From the NCBI RefSeq assembly GCF_022668875.1, contig NZ_JAKGCR010000022.1, positions 1 to 64,000 on the forward strand: DNA of 64,000 nt. Direction: 5' to 3'. The number at the start of each line of letters is the position of its first letter. Positions within the stretch are counted from its first letter, which is position 1. The notes under the pieces are model-generated. The model worked only from the letters and a program-made list of their open reading frames with translations. It ran no database searches and had not been told where the DNA came from. Positions 38,813 through 47,872 of this stretch are shown piece after piece. A program made the translations under genes and the position numbers. The stretch comes from Domibacillus sp. PGB-M46. GTDB taxonomy: Bacteria > Bacillota > Bacilli > Bacillales > Domibacillaceae.

Positions 38813-40852
38813 TTATTCTTTTACTACATTCACACGACCGGAAAAAAAGACTGCTCCCCCGCCCATATCCGACAAGCGGTCTGGTGTAAGAGAGTTGACG
38901 AGCTGGTTGGTTCCCGGTGCATCTGCCCACAGCCCCTGAGAAATGACCGCACCCGGCAGCACCCCGATGCCAACCGAAACAGTAAGGCGGCATTCTCCGC
39001 GCGAATTCCAAACGCGTACTTGGTCTCCGTCTTCAATACCGGCCGCTTTGGCATCTTCCACATTCATATATAACCGAGCTTCTTTTTCAAGCTGAACATG
39101 CTTTTCGTTATTGGAAAACGTCGAATTTAAAAAGTTATGATTTGGCGCCGGAATGAATACATAGGGAAGCTTTTCATCTTGCTTAATCGACACATAAGTA
39201 GGCAATGGTGGATAGCCATCCTGCTTCATTTTTTCAGAATACAATTCGATTTTCCCGCTTGGTGTCAGCAGTTTTCCTGGAAGAATTGGTTTCACATCTG
39301 CTCTTATAAACTGCTTTTCCGTCAGGGATGTATAATCGATGTGTTTCATAAATGGATTCTCCGGATAATCAAGCGCACGGTCAATCATTTCTTCGTCTGT
39401 TTCCCGGAACTCCGGCTCTTCATATCCCATTTTTTGAGCCAGCAAGCGGAACACATCAACATTCGATTTAGACTCCCCATATGGCCCAATAACCGGCTGC
39501 TGAATTTGAACAAAATGGTGCCAGTACGATGTAAAAAAGTCAGTGTTTTCATACGAAGATGAAGCCGGCAGGACAATATCCGCGTACTTGGCTGTTTCAG
39601 TTAAAAACAAATCATGAACGACAAGAAACAAATCCTCACGCTCCAGCCCTTTTCTCACCTTGTTTCCTTCCGGAGCCACCACCGCTGGATTTGTGCTGTA
39701 CACAAACATGGATTTAACCGGCTGTTTAAGCTCCGTCAAGGCTCGGCCGATCTGGTTCATGTTAATACGGCGTGTGTGTTTGTTTTGAAGAAAATCCGGA
39801 CGCTGCAGTGCATCGGAATTAAAAGCCAGGTACCCTGCGTTTCCTTTAATGGCTCCGCCGCCCCGCTTTAGCCACTGTCCGGTTAAAGCAGGCAGGCAGG
39901 CAATCGTGCGGATGCACATGCCGCCGTTGTCATGGTGCTGCAGGCCATTTCCAATGCGGATAAAAGAAGGTGAGGTTGTCCCGTATAAACGGGCAAGCGT
40001 ATAGAGATCATCGACTGAAACGCCTGTAATCTGCGCAACCGTTTCCGGATCATACTGAACCACATGATCCCGCAGCTCTTCAAAGCCCACTGTGTATTCT
40101 CTTAAAAAGTCTTCGTCCACTAAATGTTCCGTAAATAAAATATGCATAATTCCAAGCGCGAGCGCTGCATCAGTACCCGGCTTAATCGGGATAAACCAGT
40201 CCGCCATCTTTCCAGTCTGGTTTTGATGTACATCAATCACCACAATTTTGGCACCATTTTTTCGTGCTTTTTGCGCGAGTATAACCTGGTGCATATTGGT
40301 GCTGACGGCATTGACACCCCAGAAAATGATCAGCTTGGCGTGAACAGTATCCTCGGGATTTGTCCCTTTGCTGTCTCCCATTGTGTACCGGTAACCCGCT
40401 TCACCAGCCGACTGGCAGATTTTTCGCTCCAACTGTGATGCACCGAGCCTGTAGAAAAAGCGCCGGTCCATACTTTCGGAATTGAGTACACCCATGTTGC
40501 CATAATAGCTGTATGGCAGGATGCTCTCCGGCCCATCCGCTTCGATAAGCTCTTTCCAGCGGGACGTAATCGCCTCAAGCGCTTCTTCCCACGTAATCCG
40601 TTCAAACCGGCCTTCTCCTTTTTTTCCGACACGCTTCATTGGGTATGCCAGCCGTTTTTCGTCATAAAGCCGTTCTTTTATGTTGCGAACTTTATTGCAG
40701 ATACTTCCTTTTGTAACAGGATGGTCCGGGTCACCTTCTACCTTTACGATTCTGCCGTTCTTTTTGTGGACCAGCAGGCCGCACTGGTCCGGACAGTCAA
40801 GTGAGCAGACCGAAGGAAACACGCCATCCGGCTGGTCTTTGTAAGCATACAT
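38813..40852 (-). CDS. yyaE: molybdopterin oxidoreductase, YyaE-like
   Basis: A 679-aa enzyme of the DMSO-reductase superfamily close in size and sequence style to B. subtilis YyaE (667 aa). The N-terminal [4Fe-4S] motif is CSLDCPDQC followed by a fourth Cys in GSICNK. The bis-MGD binding regions include LIIFWGVNAVSTNMHQ and FVYSTNPAVVAPEGNK, and the C-terminal cofactor domain starts near DQVRVWNSRGEC. The residue at the metal-ligand position appears to be Cys, in KICQSAGEAGY. There is no signal peptide, so it is cytoplasmic. It is monocistronic, with no electron-transfer or membrane subunit next to it; the substrate is unknown. ATG 40852 has AGGAGA 8 nt upstream, better than ATG 40858. Confidence 0.88.
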   Translation of the reverse strand: MYAYKDQPDGVFPSVCSLDCPDQCGLLVHKKNGRIVKVEGDPDHPVTKGSICNKVRNIKERLYDEKRLAYPMKRVGKKGEGRFERITWEEALEAITSRWKELIEADGPESILPYSYYGNMGVLNSESMDRRFFYRLGASQLERKICQSAGEAGYRYTMGDSKGTNPEDTVHAKLIIFWGVNAVSTNMHQVILAQKARKNGAKIVVIDVHQNQTGKMADWFIPIKPGTDAALALGIMHILFTEHLVDEDFLREYTVGFEELRDHVVQYDPETVAQITGVSVDDLYTLARLYGTTSPSFIRIGNGLQHHDNGGMCIRTIACLPALTGQWLKRGGGAIKGNAGYLAFNSDALQRPDFLQNKHTRRINMNQIGRALTELKQPVKSMFVYSTNPAVVAPEGNKVRKGLEREDLFLVVHDLFLTETAKYADIVLPASSSYENTDFFTSYWHHFVQIQQPVIGPYGESKSNVDVFRLLAQKMGYEEPEFRETDEEMIDRALDYPENPFMKHIDYTSLTEKQFIRADVKPILPGKLLTPSGKIELYSEKMKQDGYPPLPTYVSIKQDEKLPYVFIPAPNHNFLNSTFSNNEKHVQLEKEARLYMNVEDAKAAGIEDGDQVRVWNSRGECRLTVSVGIGVLPGAVISQGLWADAPGTNQLVNSLTPDRLSDMGGGAVFFSGRVNVVKE

Positions 40853-40960
40853 CCCCATTCTCCTAACCTTCTAAAATAGATATTTGTTATTTCATCATAG
40901 CGCAGGCAAAAAAAACTGACAATAGAGCGGCTTTAGTCCTGCTTTTCCCCCGTATTTCTT

Positions 40961-41245
40961 TTAAGTTAACGATTTTAAATAAGAGTAAAATTTGGTGTCT
41001 CTTTGCATGCCGACTTTTTCATACAGCGTCTGTACAGTTATGTTATCTCTAGCTGTCTGAAGGGTGACAAATTTGGCTCCTTCACCCTCGCAAAATTGAA
41101 AAGCAGTGTGCATCAGCGCTTTATCGGTTCCTTCTTTCCGGCAATCGGGATGAACAAATAAATCATTCAAGATGCAGGCCGACTGATGTAAACGTTGGAT
41201 ACAGCTGAACAAATCCGCTTAGGTGTTCAACTGCTCAAAGAAACT
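40961..41245 (-). pseudogene. GNAT acetyltransferase, N-terminally deleted and frameshifted
   Basis: The C-terminal half of a GNAT protein is readable on the minus strand (ILNDLFVHPDCRKEG, then ALMHTAFQFCEGEGAK and LYEKVGMQRDTKFYSYLKSL). Immediately upstream, in another frame, GFVQLYPTFTSVGL matches the preceding beta strands of the same family. A shift near 41190 and loss of the first half make it non-functional. It abuts the SigB-controlled KGG gene region. Confidence 0.8.
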
Positions 41246-41294
41246 TGGACATAGAGCTTTCATGCGGTGTTTTCGCTTAGATCTTAAAAAAGTT

Positions 41295-41319
41295 GTTTAA
41301 GAGAGGAATAGGCGGGTAT
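41295..41319 (+). promoter_or_regulatory. SigB promoter
   Basis: GTTTAA (41295-41300), 13-bp spacer, GGGTAT (41314-41319): an exact match to the SigB consensus, 52 bp before the KGG protein start. Confidence 0.9.
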
Positions 41320-41370
41320 CATTAACACTGTACCACCAGAAATTCTAAGAGAACTGAGGAGGAACTTTGA

Positions 41371-41580
41371 ATGGCTAACAACAATAACGATAAAATGAGT
41401 CGTGAAGAAGCAGGCCGCAAAGGCGGAGAAGCAACAGCAAAGAACCATGACAAGGAATTCTATCAGGAAATTGGAAAAAAAGGTGGAGAAGCCACTGCCG
41501 AGAATCATGATAAAGAATTTTATCAGGAAATCGGAGAAAAGGGCGGAGAAGCCCGCGCTAAACAACGCGATAATGATTAA
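41371..41580 (+). CDS. KGG-repeat general stress protein (GsiB/YciG-like)
   Basis: A 69-aa hydrophilic protein with three copies of the KGG stress motif (GRKGGEATAKNHDKEFYQEI, GKKGGEATAENHDKEFYQEI, GEKGGEARAK). The repeat family is shared with B. subtilis GsiB (more copies) and E. coli YciG; they are group-1 LEA-like hydrophilins thought to protect against desiccation and other stress. ACTGAGGAGGAAC lies before the ATG. A perfect SigB promoter drives it, so it belongs to the general stress regulon. The repeats are also near-identical at DNA level, suggesting recent duplication within the gene. Confidence 0.92.
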   Translation: MANNNNDKMSREEAGRKGGEATAKNHDKEFYQEIGKKGGEATAENHDKEFYQEIGEKGGEARAKQRDND

Positions 41581-41636
41581 TGCCGGTTAAATACCGAAGA
41601 TCATGGCGAAAGTTAAATCGCCATTGATCAAATCAA

Positions 41637-41674
41637 AAACGAGCATGCTTTGCTGTTCTAGCATGCTCGTTTTT
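41637..41674. terminator. bidirectional terminator (KGG gene / MCP)
   Basis: 13-bp perfect stem AAACGAGCATGCT/AGCATGCTCGTTT with a 10-nt loop between convergent genes; T-runs on both sides. A second hairpin (GATCA-TGGCGA/TCGCCA-TGATC, about 41600-41630) precedes it. Confidence 0.88.
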
Positions 41675-41690
41675 GTGTGCTTATGGCATC

Positions 41691-43376
41691 TTATACCTTA
41701 AATTTACTGATTGTTTCTCTTAACTCTTGAGCCATCCGGCTTAATGCTTCTGCAGAAGCAGACACTTCTTCCATCGCTGCATTTTGCTCTTCAGCTGAGG
41801 CAGCTACATTTTGGATATTTCCAGCAGCCTGTTCGGAAATTTCACTCACTCCTTTGATCATTTTCGCAGTCGTTTGAGAGCTTGCGTTTACTTGTTCCAC
41901 AATAGCCGATACCTGCTGAGATTCATCTGTTACCTGCTGAATGGACGCCGTGATATCCTGAAAAGCTTCCCCTGTCCGGGCAACTAGGCTGATCCCTTCT
42001 CCAACCACTTCTGTACCCGCATAAATAGACCGAACGGCTCTTTCTGCTTCTCTCTGAATTTCGGTGATTAATTCTCGAATGTCTCCTGCTGCGTTTGCTG
42101 ATTGCTCCGCAAGTTTTCGGACCTCATCAGCTACCACCGCAAAACCTTTCCCCTGTTCTCCGGCACGCGCAGCTTCGATCGCCGCGTTTAAAGCAAGCAA
42201 ATTTGTCTGACTCGCAATCTCGGTTATAAATTCTACAATTTGTCCAATTTCTTTCGACTTTTCTCCCAAAGCGTTTACCACCTCAGAAGATTGAGCAGTT
42301 GACTGCTGAACAAGGTTCATCTGTTCAACGGTTTGTGTCACTGCGGCATTTCCCATGGCTGCTTTTTCATTGGCCATTACGGTTAAATCAGCTACGGCTT
42401 GAATAGAAGCGGCTGCTTGATGCATGCCGGCAGATATCTCTTCTACTGCTTGAGCTGTCTCTGACGTACTGGCTGCTTGTTTTTCTGAACCTATCGCTAC
42501 ATCTTGGACAGCCATCGATATTTGTTCTGTCGCTTTGCTCGTTTCTTCTGCACTAGCAGATAGTTCTTCCGAGGTAGCCGCTACTTGTTCTGCATTGGCA
42601 CTTACTTGCTGGATGACGCCTTGTAAACTGGCTTTCATTTGATTAAAAGAAGCTGTCAGCCTTCCTATTTCATCCCGGTAACGTACCTGAATATCCTCCC
42701 CGGTTAGGTCGCCTGATGCAATGCTTTCGGCGCCTCTGGCAAGTGCCGATATTGGCTTGGTAATCATACGAGTAATAAACGTACCAATCAAAAGAGCCAG
42801 GATAAAAGAGACGATGCTTAAAAGTAGAATTGTTTGACTAACTTCATTGACTAATGTTGTATTAGAACGGCTTCCCTCTTCCATAGATGCCGTTTGTTTT
42901 TCCTGCAATGTATTAGCGGTATTCCACATATTTTTGGCCAAGTCACTAAGCTCACCATCCGCAAGTGACCGGGCTGCTTCCCGGTCGGTTTCCATTAAAG
43001 CAATGGTTTTTTCGGACCTTGCTTTAAAAGTTTTGTTCATTTCATCAAGTTTATGCAACAGTTCTTTGTTTTCACTGCTTTGAACCATGCTTTGGGCTGT
43101 ACTGATTTTTTGATCCAGTGCATCAGCGGACTTAGACAAGCTATCAGCCGCTTCCTCTTCATTGAGGAGCATCCCCCGCAGCGCATTCATTTCCAGCAGG
43201 ACTTCTGTTTGAATGTCTTTTGCCGTCATTAGAATGGCTGCCCGCCGGTCAACGAGATCTGCATACGAATTGTCTACTTTTTTAAGATTATAGTAGGATA
43301 TAAAACTAATTAAACCAAGAAGAACAGTAATAACAAGAAAACCGCCAAATAACTTTTTTGCAACTGAAATATTCAC
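41691..43376 (-). CDS. methyl-accepting chemotaxis protein
   Basis: A 561-aa transducer: TM1 at about residues 10-30, a four-helix-bundle (4HB_MCP) extracellular sensor domain, TM2 near 190-210, HAMP ([20 protein letters not shown]) and a cytoplasmic signalling coil whose hairpin tip contains [20 protein letters not shown]. Glu/Gln-rich methylation helices flank the tip. The GTG at 43376 ([12 protein letters not shown]) has GGGGGAG 5-6 nt upstream and puts TM1 at the N-terminus; the 44-codon-longer frame is not supported. Monocistronic; ligand unknown. Confidence 0.92.
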   Translation of the reverse strand: MNISVAKKLFGGFLVITVLLGLISFISYYNLKKVDNSYADLVDRRAAILMTAKDIQTEVLLEMNALRGMLLNEEEAADSLSKSADALDQKISTAQSMVQSSENKELLHKLDEMNKTFKARSEKTIALMETDREAARSLADGELSDLAKNMWNTANTLQEKQTASMEEGSRSNTTLVNEVSQTILLLSIVSFILALLIGTFITRMITKPISALARGAESIASGDLTGEDIQVRYRDEIGRLTASFNQMKASLQGVIQQVSANAEQVAATSEELSASAEETSKATEQISMAVQDVAIGSEKQAASTSETAQAVEEISAGMHQAAASIQAVADLTVMANEKAAMGNAAVTQTVEQMNLVQQSTAQSSEVVNALGEKSKEIGQIVEFITEIASQTNLLALNAAIEAARAGEQGKGFAVVADEVRKLAEQSANAAGDIRELITEIQREAERAVRSIYAGTEVVGEGISLVARTGEAFQDITASIQQVTDESQQVSAIVEQVNASSQTTAKMIKGVSEISEQAAGNIQNVAASAEEQNAAMEEVSASAEALSRMAQELRETISKFKV

Positions 43377-43585
43377 TATACTCCCCCATTCTGTTTCAAC
43401 CAGACCTTTTATATGTAGTTCTTTTGGATGAATAGATTTTCTAACCCTAAGTCTTACAGCCTCCAATCTTATCTTCCCTAAAATAAATCTAATCAAAAAT
43501 ACCCACACGAACTATATATTCACTAAAATATCGTTTTTAAACATGATTCTTAAAAAATTTTAATTCTATTTACCTACAAAAAAGA

Positions 43586-43620
43586 AAATACCGCTGAAAT
43601 ATTGTTTCAGCGGCATTTTC
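43586..43620. terminator. terminator
   Basis: CCGCTGAAA (43591-43599) pairs with TTTCAGCGG (43605-43613); TATTTTCTTTTTT follows on the minus strand and CATTTTCTTTT on the plus strand. It closes the transcript of the symporter and the remnant downstream of it. Confidence 0.8.
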
Positions 43621-43729
43621 TTTTAAATTATCCGTATAAAGACATTCTTTATCTTTTGCATTTCTTTATCAACCTGGCTATATACTCTGCTGCTCTTTTT
43701 GCAATAAAAATATGTGATTAGTTTTTTCA

Positions 43730-43894
43730 TTATTCATGCTCATGCAAAGAAGGCGGCAGTTTTTTAAATCCGTTTGTTCTGGAGAATAAAAAAGAGATTC
43801 CGATTGCCAGCCACCCGGTTCCCAGTAGTAAAGCAAGTCCATCCATGCCGACCCAGATATAAGCAATGACTGAGCAGAACTCTATGTTTCCAAC
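43730..43894 (-). pseudogene. C-terminal remnant of a membrane transporter
   Basis: Directly after the AGCS symporter stop the minus strand stays open for about 50 codons: VIAYIWVGMDGLALLLGTGW, then LAIGISFLFSRTNGFKKLPP and a SLHEHE end. It has no start codon or ribosome site and looks like the last membrane segment and tail of an APC-type permease. It may be the relic of an older hut-locus permease (compare hutM) replaced by the symporter. Confidence 0.5.
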
Positions 43895-43904
43895 TTCGTT
43901 TTTC

Positions 43905-45377
43905 TCAATCTACTTTCTTATTACGGAAGTCCTCATCTTCTGTAATAAGATTTTTACTTTCCCAATAATCTGCATTTTTAATTTGGAGATCCCTCGGATT
44001 GAAAACAGGATCCAGGCCTTTCCTTTTTTGTTGCTCATAGTCTTTTAAAGCGGCGAGAGCCGGTTTTGCTAAAAAAACAATGGCGATCATATTAATCCAT
44101 ATAGTAATTCCAAGCCCAGCATCTCCAAGTGCCCAAGCAAGAGCGGCCTCGTTCACCGTTCCGTAAAAAACAGCAGCTAAAAAAACTACTTTTAATGCAA
44201 CAAGTATATTACTCCTTCTCCGATTTTTTAGTAAGTAAATGGTATTCGTTTCTGCAATATAGTAGTAGGCCATTAAAGTTGTAAAAGCAAAGAAGAATAG
44301 CGCAGCAGCCACAAAAGCAGCGCCAAAGCCAGGAAATGCACTTTCAATAGCAGCCTGGGTAAATCCAGGGCCAGCTTCAACCCCACTGAGTTTATGAACG
44401 ATAAAGCTTCCATCCGGCCGCTCAGTATTGTACATCCCTGTAATTAAGATCATAAAAGCCGTAGCAGAGCAAACAAAAAGTGTATCAATGTAAACAGAAA
44501 ACGCTTGAACCAACCCCTGTTTTGCCGGATGAGTAACTTCAGCGGCCGCAGCTGCATGAGCTCCTGTTCCCTGTCCTGCTTCATTGGAATACATTCCCCG
44601 TTTTACACCCCAGGAAATGGCCATCCCGATTATCCCCCCAAAAGCAGAATCAACTGCAAACGCACTTCGGAAAATCAGTGCCAGAATAGATGGAAGTTCG
44701 GATATATTTATACAAATAATAAAAACAGCTAATAAAATATAACCGAGCGCCATAAATGGAACAACGACAACAGCCGTTTTTGCAATACGTTGTGTACCGC
44801 CAAAAATGATGGCAGCCAGCAAAGCAACGATCATGAATCCTGTTGGTACAGGAGAGATGTGAAAAGCCATCTCCACACTTTGGGCAATAGAATTGGATTG
44901 AACCCCGGGCATAAGCAGTGTCATCGCGAAAACCGCCGCTGCTGCATAAAGTGCAGCAAACCTTTTCCAGCCAAGCCCTTTTTCAATATAGTAGGCCGGA
45001 CCGCCCCGGTACTGGTCATCTTGCTTTATTTTGTAAATTTGGGCAAGTGTCGATTCAATATAAGCACTGGCTGAACCAATAAAAGCAATAAGCCACATCC
45101 AAAAAACAGCTCCCGGGCCGCCAAATGCGATAGCAGTGGCAACCCCTGCGATGTTTCCAGTCCCTACCCGTCCTGAAAGTGCCATAGACAAAGCTTCAAA
45201 AGAGGAAATACCCGCAGTTGAACTTTTCCCTTGGAAAATTAAATAAAGCATTTCTTTAAAATGACGGACTTGCAAAAATCGGGTGCTGATCGTGAAAAAA
45301 AACCCTATTCCAAGAAGCAGGTAAATCACAGGGTCACTCCATAATATTCCGTTTAAGAATGTGATGATTTTCTCCAT
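43905..45377 (-). CDS. AGCS-family sodium:amino acid symporter
   Basis: A 490-aa transporter of the alanine/glycine:cation symporter family (AlsT/GlnT/YrbD in B. subtilis). Family signatures are GRVGTGNIAGVATAIAFGGP and ISWGVKRGMYSNEAGQGTGA, with about ten transmembrane segments. ATG 45377 has GGGAGA 7-8 nt upstream. It follows hutH by 85 bp in the same direction, in the place where B. subtilis has the histidine permease HutM, so it may carry histidine or export/import the glutamate end product. A cre-like site lies in the hutH-symporter gap, suggesting separate catabolite control. Confidence 0.9.
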   Translation of the reverse strand: MEKIITFLNGILWSDPVIYLLLGIGFFFTISTRFLQVRHFKEMLYLIFQGKSSTAGISSFEALSMALSGRVGTGNIAGVATAIAFGGPGAVFWMWLIAFIGSASAYIESTLAQIYKIKQDDQYRGGPAYYIEKGLGWKRFAALYAAAAVFAMTLLMPGVQSNSIAQSVEMAFHISPVPTGFMIVALLAAIIFGGTQRIAKTAVVVVPFMALGYILLAVFIICINISELPSILALIFRSAFAVDSAFGGIIGMAISWGVKRGMYSNEAGQGTGAHAAAAAEVTHPAKQGLVQAFSVYIDTLFVCSATAFMILITGMYNTERPDGSFIVHKLSGVEAGPGFTQAAIESAFPGFGAAFVAAALFFFAFTTLMAYYYIAETNTIYLLKNRRRSNILVALKVVFLAAVFYGTVNEAALAWALGDAGLGITIWINMIAIVFLAKPALAALKDYEQQKRKGLDPVFNPRDLQIKNADYWESKNLITEDEDFRNKKVD

Positions 45378-45398
45378 CGTATCGTCTCCCGTCACTTT

Positions 45399-45412
45399 TG
45401 TATACGCTTTCA
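45399..45412. promoter_or_regulatory. cre site between hutH and symporter
   Basis: TGTATACGCTTTCA (plus strand) agrees with the cre consensus TGWNANCGNTNWCA except at position 5. It lies 22 bp upstream of the symporter start. Confidence 0.6.
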
Positions 45413-45462
45413 AAATTAAGTGGATGAGAGCCGCCTGATCAATAAATCAAGCGGCCCGTTTG

Positions 45463-46989
45463 TTAGTTTTTGCCGATTTTTTCAGATTCTAGCACCTGCT
45501 TCAGCCATTGCTCTTTTTTCATTGCCTGCGCTATATTTTCAATATCTTTCGAAAATACCCGATCTTCTGTAATAATAGGCACAACAGAGCGGATATTAGC
45601 ATGCAGCCGCTTTGAAAAAGGAGATAAGCGCTCTTTCCCGCGAATGTCAGCGGCCTGAGCGGCACATATCGCTTCAATCCCAAGCACTCGGCGCGAGTTT
45701 TGCACGATATCGTATGCGTGGCGTGCAGCCGTTGTCCCCATGCTGACATGGTCTTCTTGGTTCGCAGAGGATGGTATTGAATCGACACTGGACGGGTGTG
45801 CGAGTGTTTTATTTTCTGAAACGAGCGAAGCTGCCACATACTGCGTGATCATTAAGCCGGATTGAAGACCCGGATCCGGACTTAAAAAAGCGGGCAGGTC
45901 ATTGAGCTGCGGATTGACAAGGCGCTCAATCCGCCGTTCGGAAATACTCGCGATTTCTGACACCGCGATTCCAAGAAAATCCATTGCAAATGCGATCGGC
46001 TGGCCATGAAAGTTTCCTCCGGATATGACATTTCCACTGTCCGCAAAAATAAGCGGATTATCGGTAGCCGAGTTGATTTCAATCAACAACTTTTCTTTTA
46101 CATAATGAAGTACCTGCTGAATGGCACCATGTACTTGTGGAATGCAGCGGAGAGAATAAGCATCCTGTACGCGTATTTCCCCCTGGGTAGTGGTCAGCTG
46201 GCTCCCTTGCATGTAGGAGAGAATACGGCTGGCCACCTGCTGCTGTTCGGGGTATGGACGTACCAGGTGGGATTCCGGCTTGAATGCATCCACAATGCCT
46301 TGAAGTCCTTCCAGTGTGAGTGCTGCCACACCATCCGCTAAATCAGCGAGCTTTTGCGCTTCCATATAAGCGATCACTCCAACGGATGTCATCGCCTGAG
46401 TTCCATTAATCAGCGCCAGCCCTTCTTTTGCCTGCAAACGGACTGGTTGCAGGCCCGCTTGTTGAAGTGCTTTTTCTGCAGGCAGTGTGTTTCCTTTATA
46501 GAGGACTTCTCCTTCACCAATTAAGACGAGAGCTAAATGAGCGAGCGGAGCCAGGTCACCGCTTGCACCGAGCGAACCCTGGCTCGGCACGACGGGGTGA
46601 ATGCCATGGTTTAAACAGTCAATAAGAAGCTGAAGCGTTTCTTTGCGGATGCCCGAGTATCCTTTTGCGAGGGCATTCGCACGAAGCAGCACCATCGTGC
46701 GGGCAACCGTATCAGAAAACGGCTTGCCTGCAGCGCACGCATGGCTTCTAATTAAATTGAGCTGCAGGTTTTCTACGTTTTCTTCAGAAATCGGTGTATC
46801 GCTAAATTTGCCAAATCCCGTATTGACTCCATACATAATCTTTCCTTCTGCCATCAGCCGCTCGACAGCTGTGCGGCTTTCATCGACTTTTTTCCACGCT
46901 GCTTCGCTCAATTCTACTGGTTTGGCATGATACACCACCTGCTTAATTTCCTCAAATGTTAATGTGCTCCCGTCTAATTGAATGGCCAT
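45463..46989 (-). CDS. hutH: histidine ammonia-lyase
   Basis: A 508-aa histidase that converts L-histidine to urocanate and ammonia. The self-forming MIO cofactor triad Ala142-Ser143-Gly144 is in [14 protein letters not shown], and the active-site Tyr in [11 protein letters not shown] (residues 52-62). Length equals B. subtilis HutH. ATG 46989 follows GAGGGGAG by 8 nt. It is transcribed after hutP, with the HutP-controlled terminator in between, so it is expressed only when histidine-bound HutP lets polymerase pass. Confidence 0.97.
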   Translation of the reverse strand: MAIQLDGSTLTFEEIKQVVYHAKPVELSEAAWKKVDESRTAVERLMAEGKIMYGVNTGFGKFSDTPISEENVENLQLNLIRSHACAAGKPFSDTVARTMVLLRANALAKGYSGIRKETLQLLIDCLNHGIHPVVPSQGSLGASGDLAPLAHLALVLIGEGEVLYKGNTLPAEKALQQAGLQPVRLQAKEGLALINGTQAMTSVGVIAYMEAQKLADLADGVAALTLEGLQGIVDAFKPESHLVRPYPEQQQVASRILSYMQGSQLTTTQGEIRVQDAYSLRCIPQVHGAIQQVLHYVKEKLLIEINSATDNPLIFADSGNVISGGNFHGQPIAFAMDFLGIAVSEIASISERRIERLVNPQLNDLPAFLSPDPGLQSGLMITQYVAASLVSENKTLAHPSSVDSIPSSANQEDHVSMGTTAARHAYDIVQNSRRVLGIEAICAAQAADIRGKERLSPFSKRLHANIRSVVPIITEDRVFSKDIENIAQAMKKEQWLKQVLESEKIGKN

Positions 46990-47030
46990 GTGAACCGCTC
47001 CCCTCATCTGTTTTTCAAATATCGATTATA

Positions 47031-47084
47031 TAAAAACAAAAAAGAGGGCTGCACAAAAAGAACACGCGTTCTTTTGTGCAGCCC
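47031..47084 (-). terminator. HutP-regulated terminator
   Basis: A long stem, GGGCTGCACAAAA-GAAC/GTTCTTTTGTGCAGCCC (47046-47063 with 47068-47084, one bulge), loop ACGC, followed on the minus strand by CTCTTTTTTGTTTTT. It stands between hutP and hutH exactly as the hut terminator does in B. subtilis. Confidence 0.88.
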
Positions 47085-47139
47085 CCTTTAAACTAAAAAC
47101 CACTCTGGGCAATTTTATTCTATTCGCTTCTTTAAAAAG

Positions 47140-47153
47140 GTCTAGCTACTAGG
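47140..47153 (-). promoter_or_regulatory. candidate HutP-binding UAG motifs
   Basis: On the minus-strand RNA CUAGUAGCUAG has UAG triplets 4 nt apart, about 60 nt before the terminator. HutP in B. subtilis binds sets of three NAG triplets with 4-nt spacing; a clear third triplet in register is not seen, so the site is partial or diverged. Confidence 0.45.
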
Positions 47154-47225
47154 TAAATCACTAAGTTAGGATTCTCACTTCATCCTATACTTTCATTTTA
47201 TGCATGATTCCTAAAATTGTCAAGG

Positions 47226-47684
47226 TTAAATATGGTTAAACCCGAACCCCAGAGCATCATGTTCAAAGCCTTTTTTAGGCGCACCGATCGTCCCATAAAT
47301 ACAAATACTGATCCACTCACCTGAATAACCGGGACTGTTAATTTCTCCTCTGACGATGCTATAGGTCAGTCCGACAGTTCGAAGTATTTCTCCGAACTGT
47401 ACCGTACCCCGTCCAACTCCTTGAACGGCTTCTAAAATACTATGGTAAAGGGCGTGCACTTCACGGTAAGATTCTCCGTCAATGATACTGTTGGATTTAG
47501 CATTTGTTTCAATGGAGGCAATCACTTTATTGAGATCCATCGCCCCAACGCGCCCAACCGTAAACCGATATCCTCTGTTTGTTAATTCTTTTTTGATTTC
47601 ATGGCCCGCCGGACTTTTATGAAGCAATGCCAGCAGTGTTGTTAATTTTCCTAAAGGAAATTCTTTTTCGTCGTTGTAAGACAT
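47226..47684 (-). CDS. hutP: hut operon antiterminator HutP
   Basis: A 152-aa RNA-binding protein matching B. subtilis HutP (151 aa): GRVGAMDLNKVIASIETNAK, ESYREVHALYHSILEAVQGV and the C-terminal ICIYGTIGAPKKGFEHDALG. With L-histidine and Mg2+ it forms a hexamer that binds UAG triplets in the hut leader and prevents the terminator upstream of hutH from forming. The conserved His residues for Mg2+ binding (HALYH) are present. The ribosome site is weak (GAAGAAGA). Unlike B. subtilis, where hutP heads the whole operon, here hutU-hutI-hutG lie upstream of hutP, so only hutH and the symporter are under the antiterminator. Confidence 0.95.
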   Translation of the reverse strand: MSYNDEKEFPLGKLTTLLALLHKSPAGHEIKKELTNRGYRFTVGRVGAMDLNKVIASIETNAKSNSIIDGESYREVHALYHSILEAVQGVGRGTVQFGEILRTVGLTYSIVRGEINSPGYSGEWISICIYGTIGAPKKGFEHDALGFGFNHI

Positions 47685-47872
47685 TCTTCTTCACTTTCCA
47701 ATCTCCGTCATCTCTGACAAAATGCCGTGCTTTTCTAGCGCGGGTCAGGCTTTGAGGGCTTTCTTATATGGTAAAGCATATTACTTTTTGAGATAAAGCT
47801 TACACGAACCTCGAGCCAATTGAGAACTCTGTTTTATTCGACCATTTTAATGAGCTTGATTATCCGGTCTTC

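Noticed and set aside
43678-43866. 62-aa minus-strand frame starting MLISGSAWMD
   Set aside because: Wrong frame; the neighbouring frame carries the transporter-like tail reported as a remnant.
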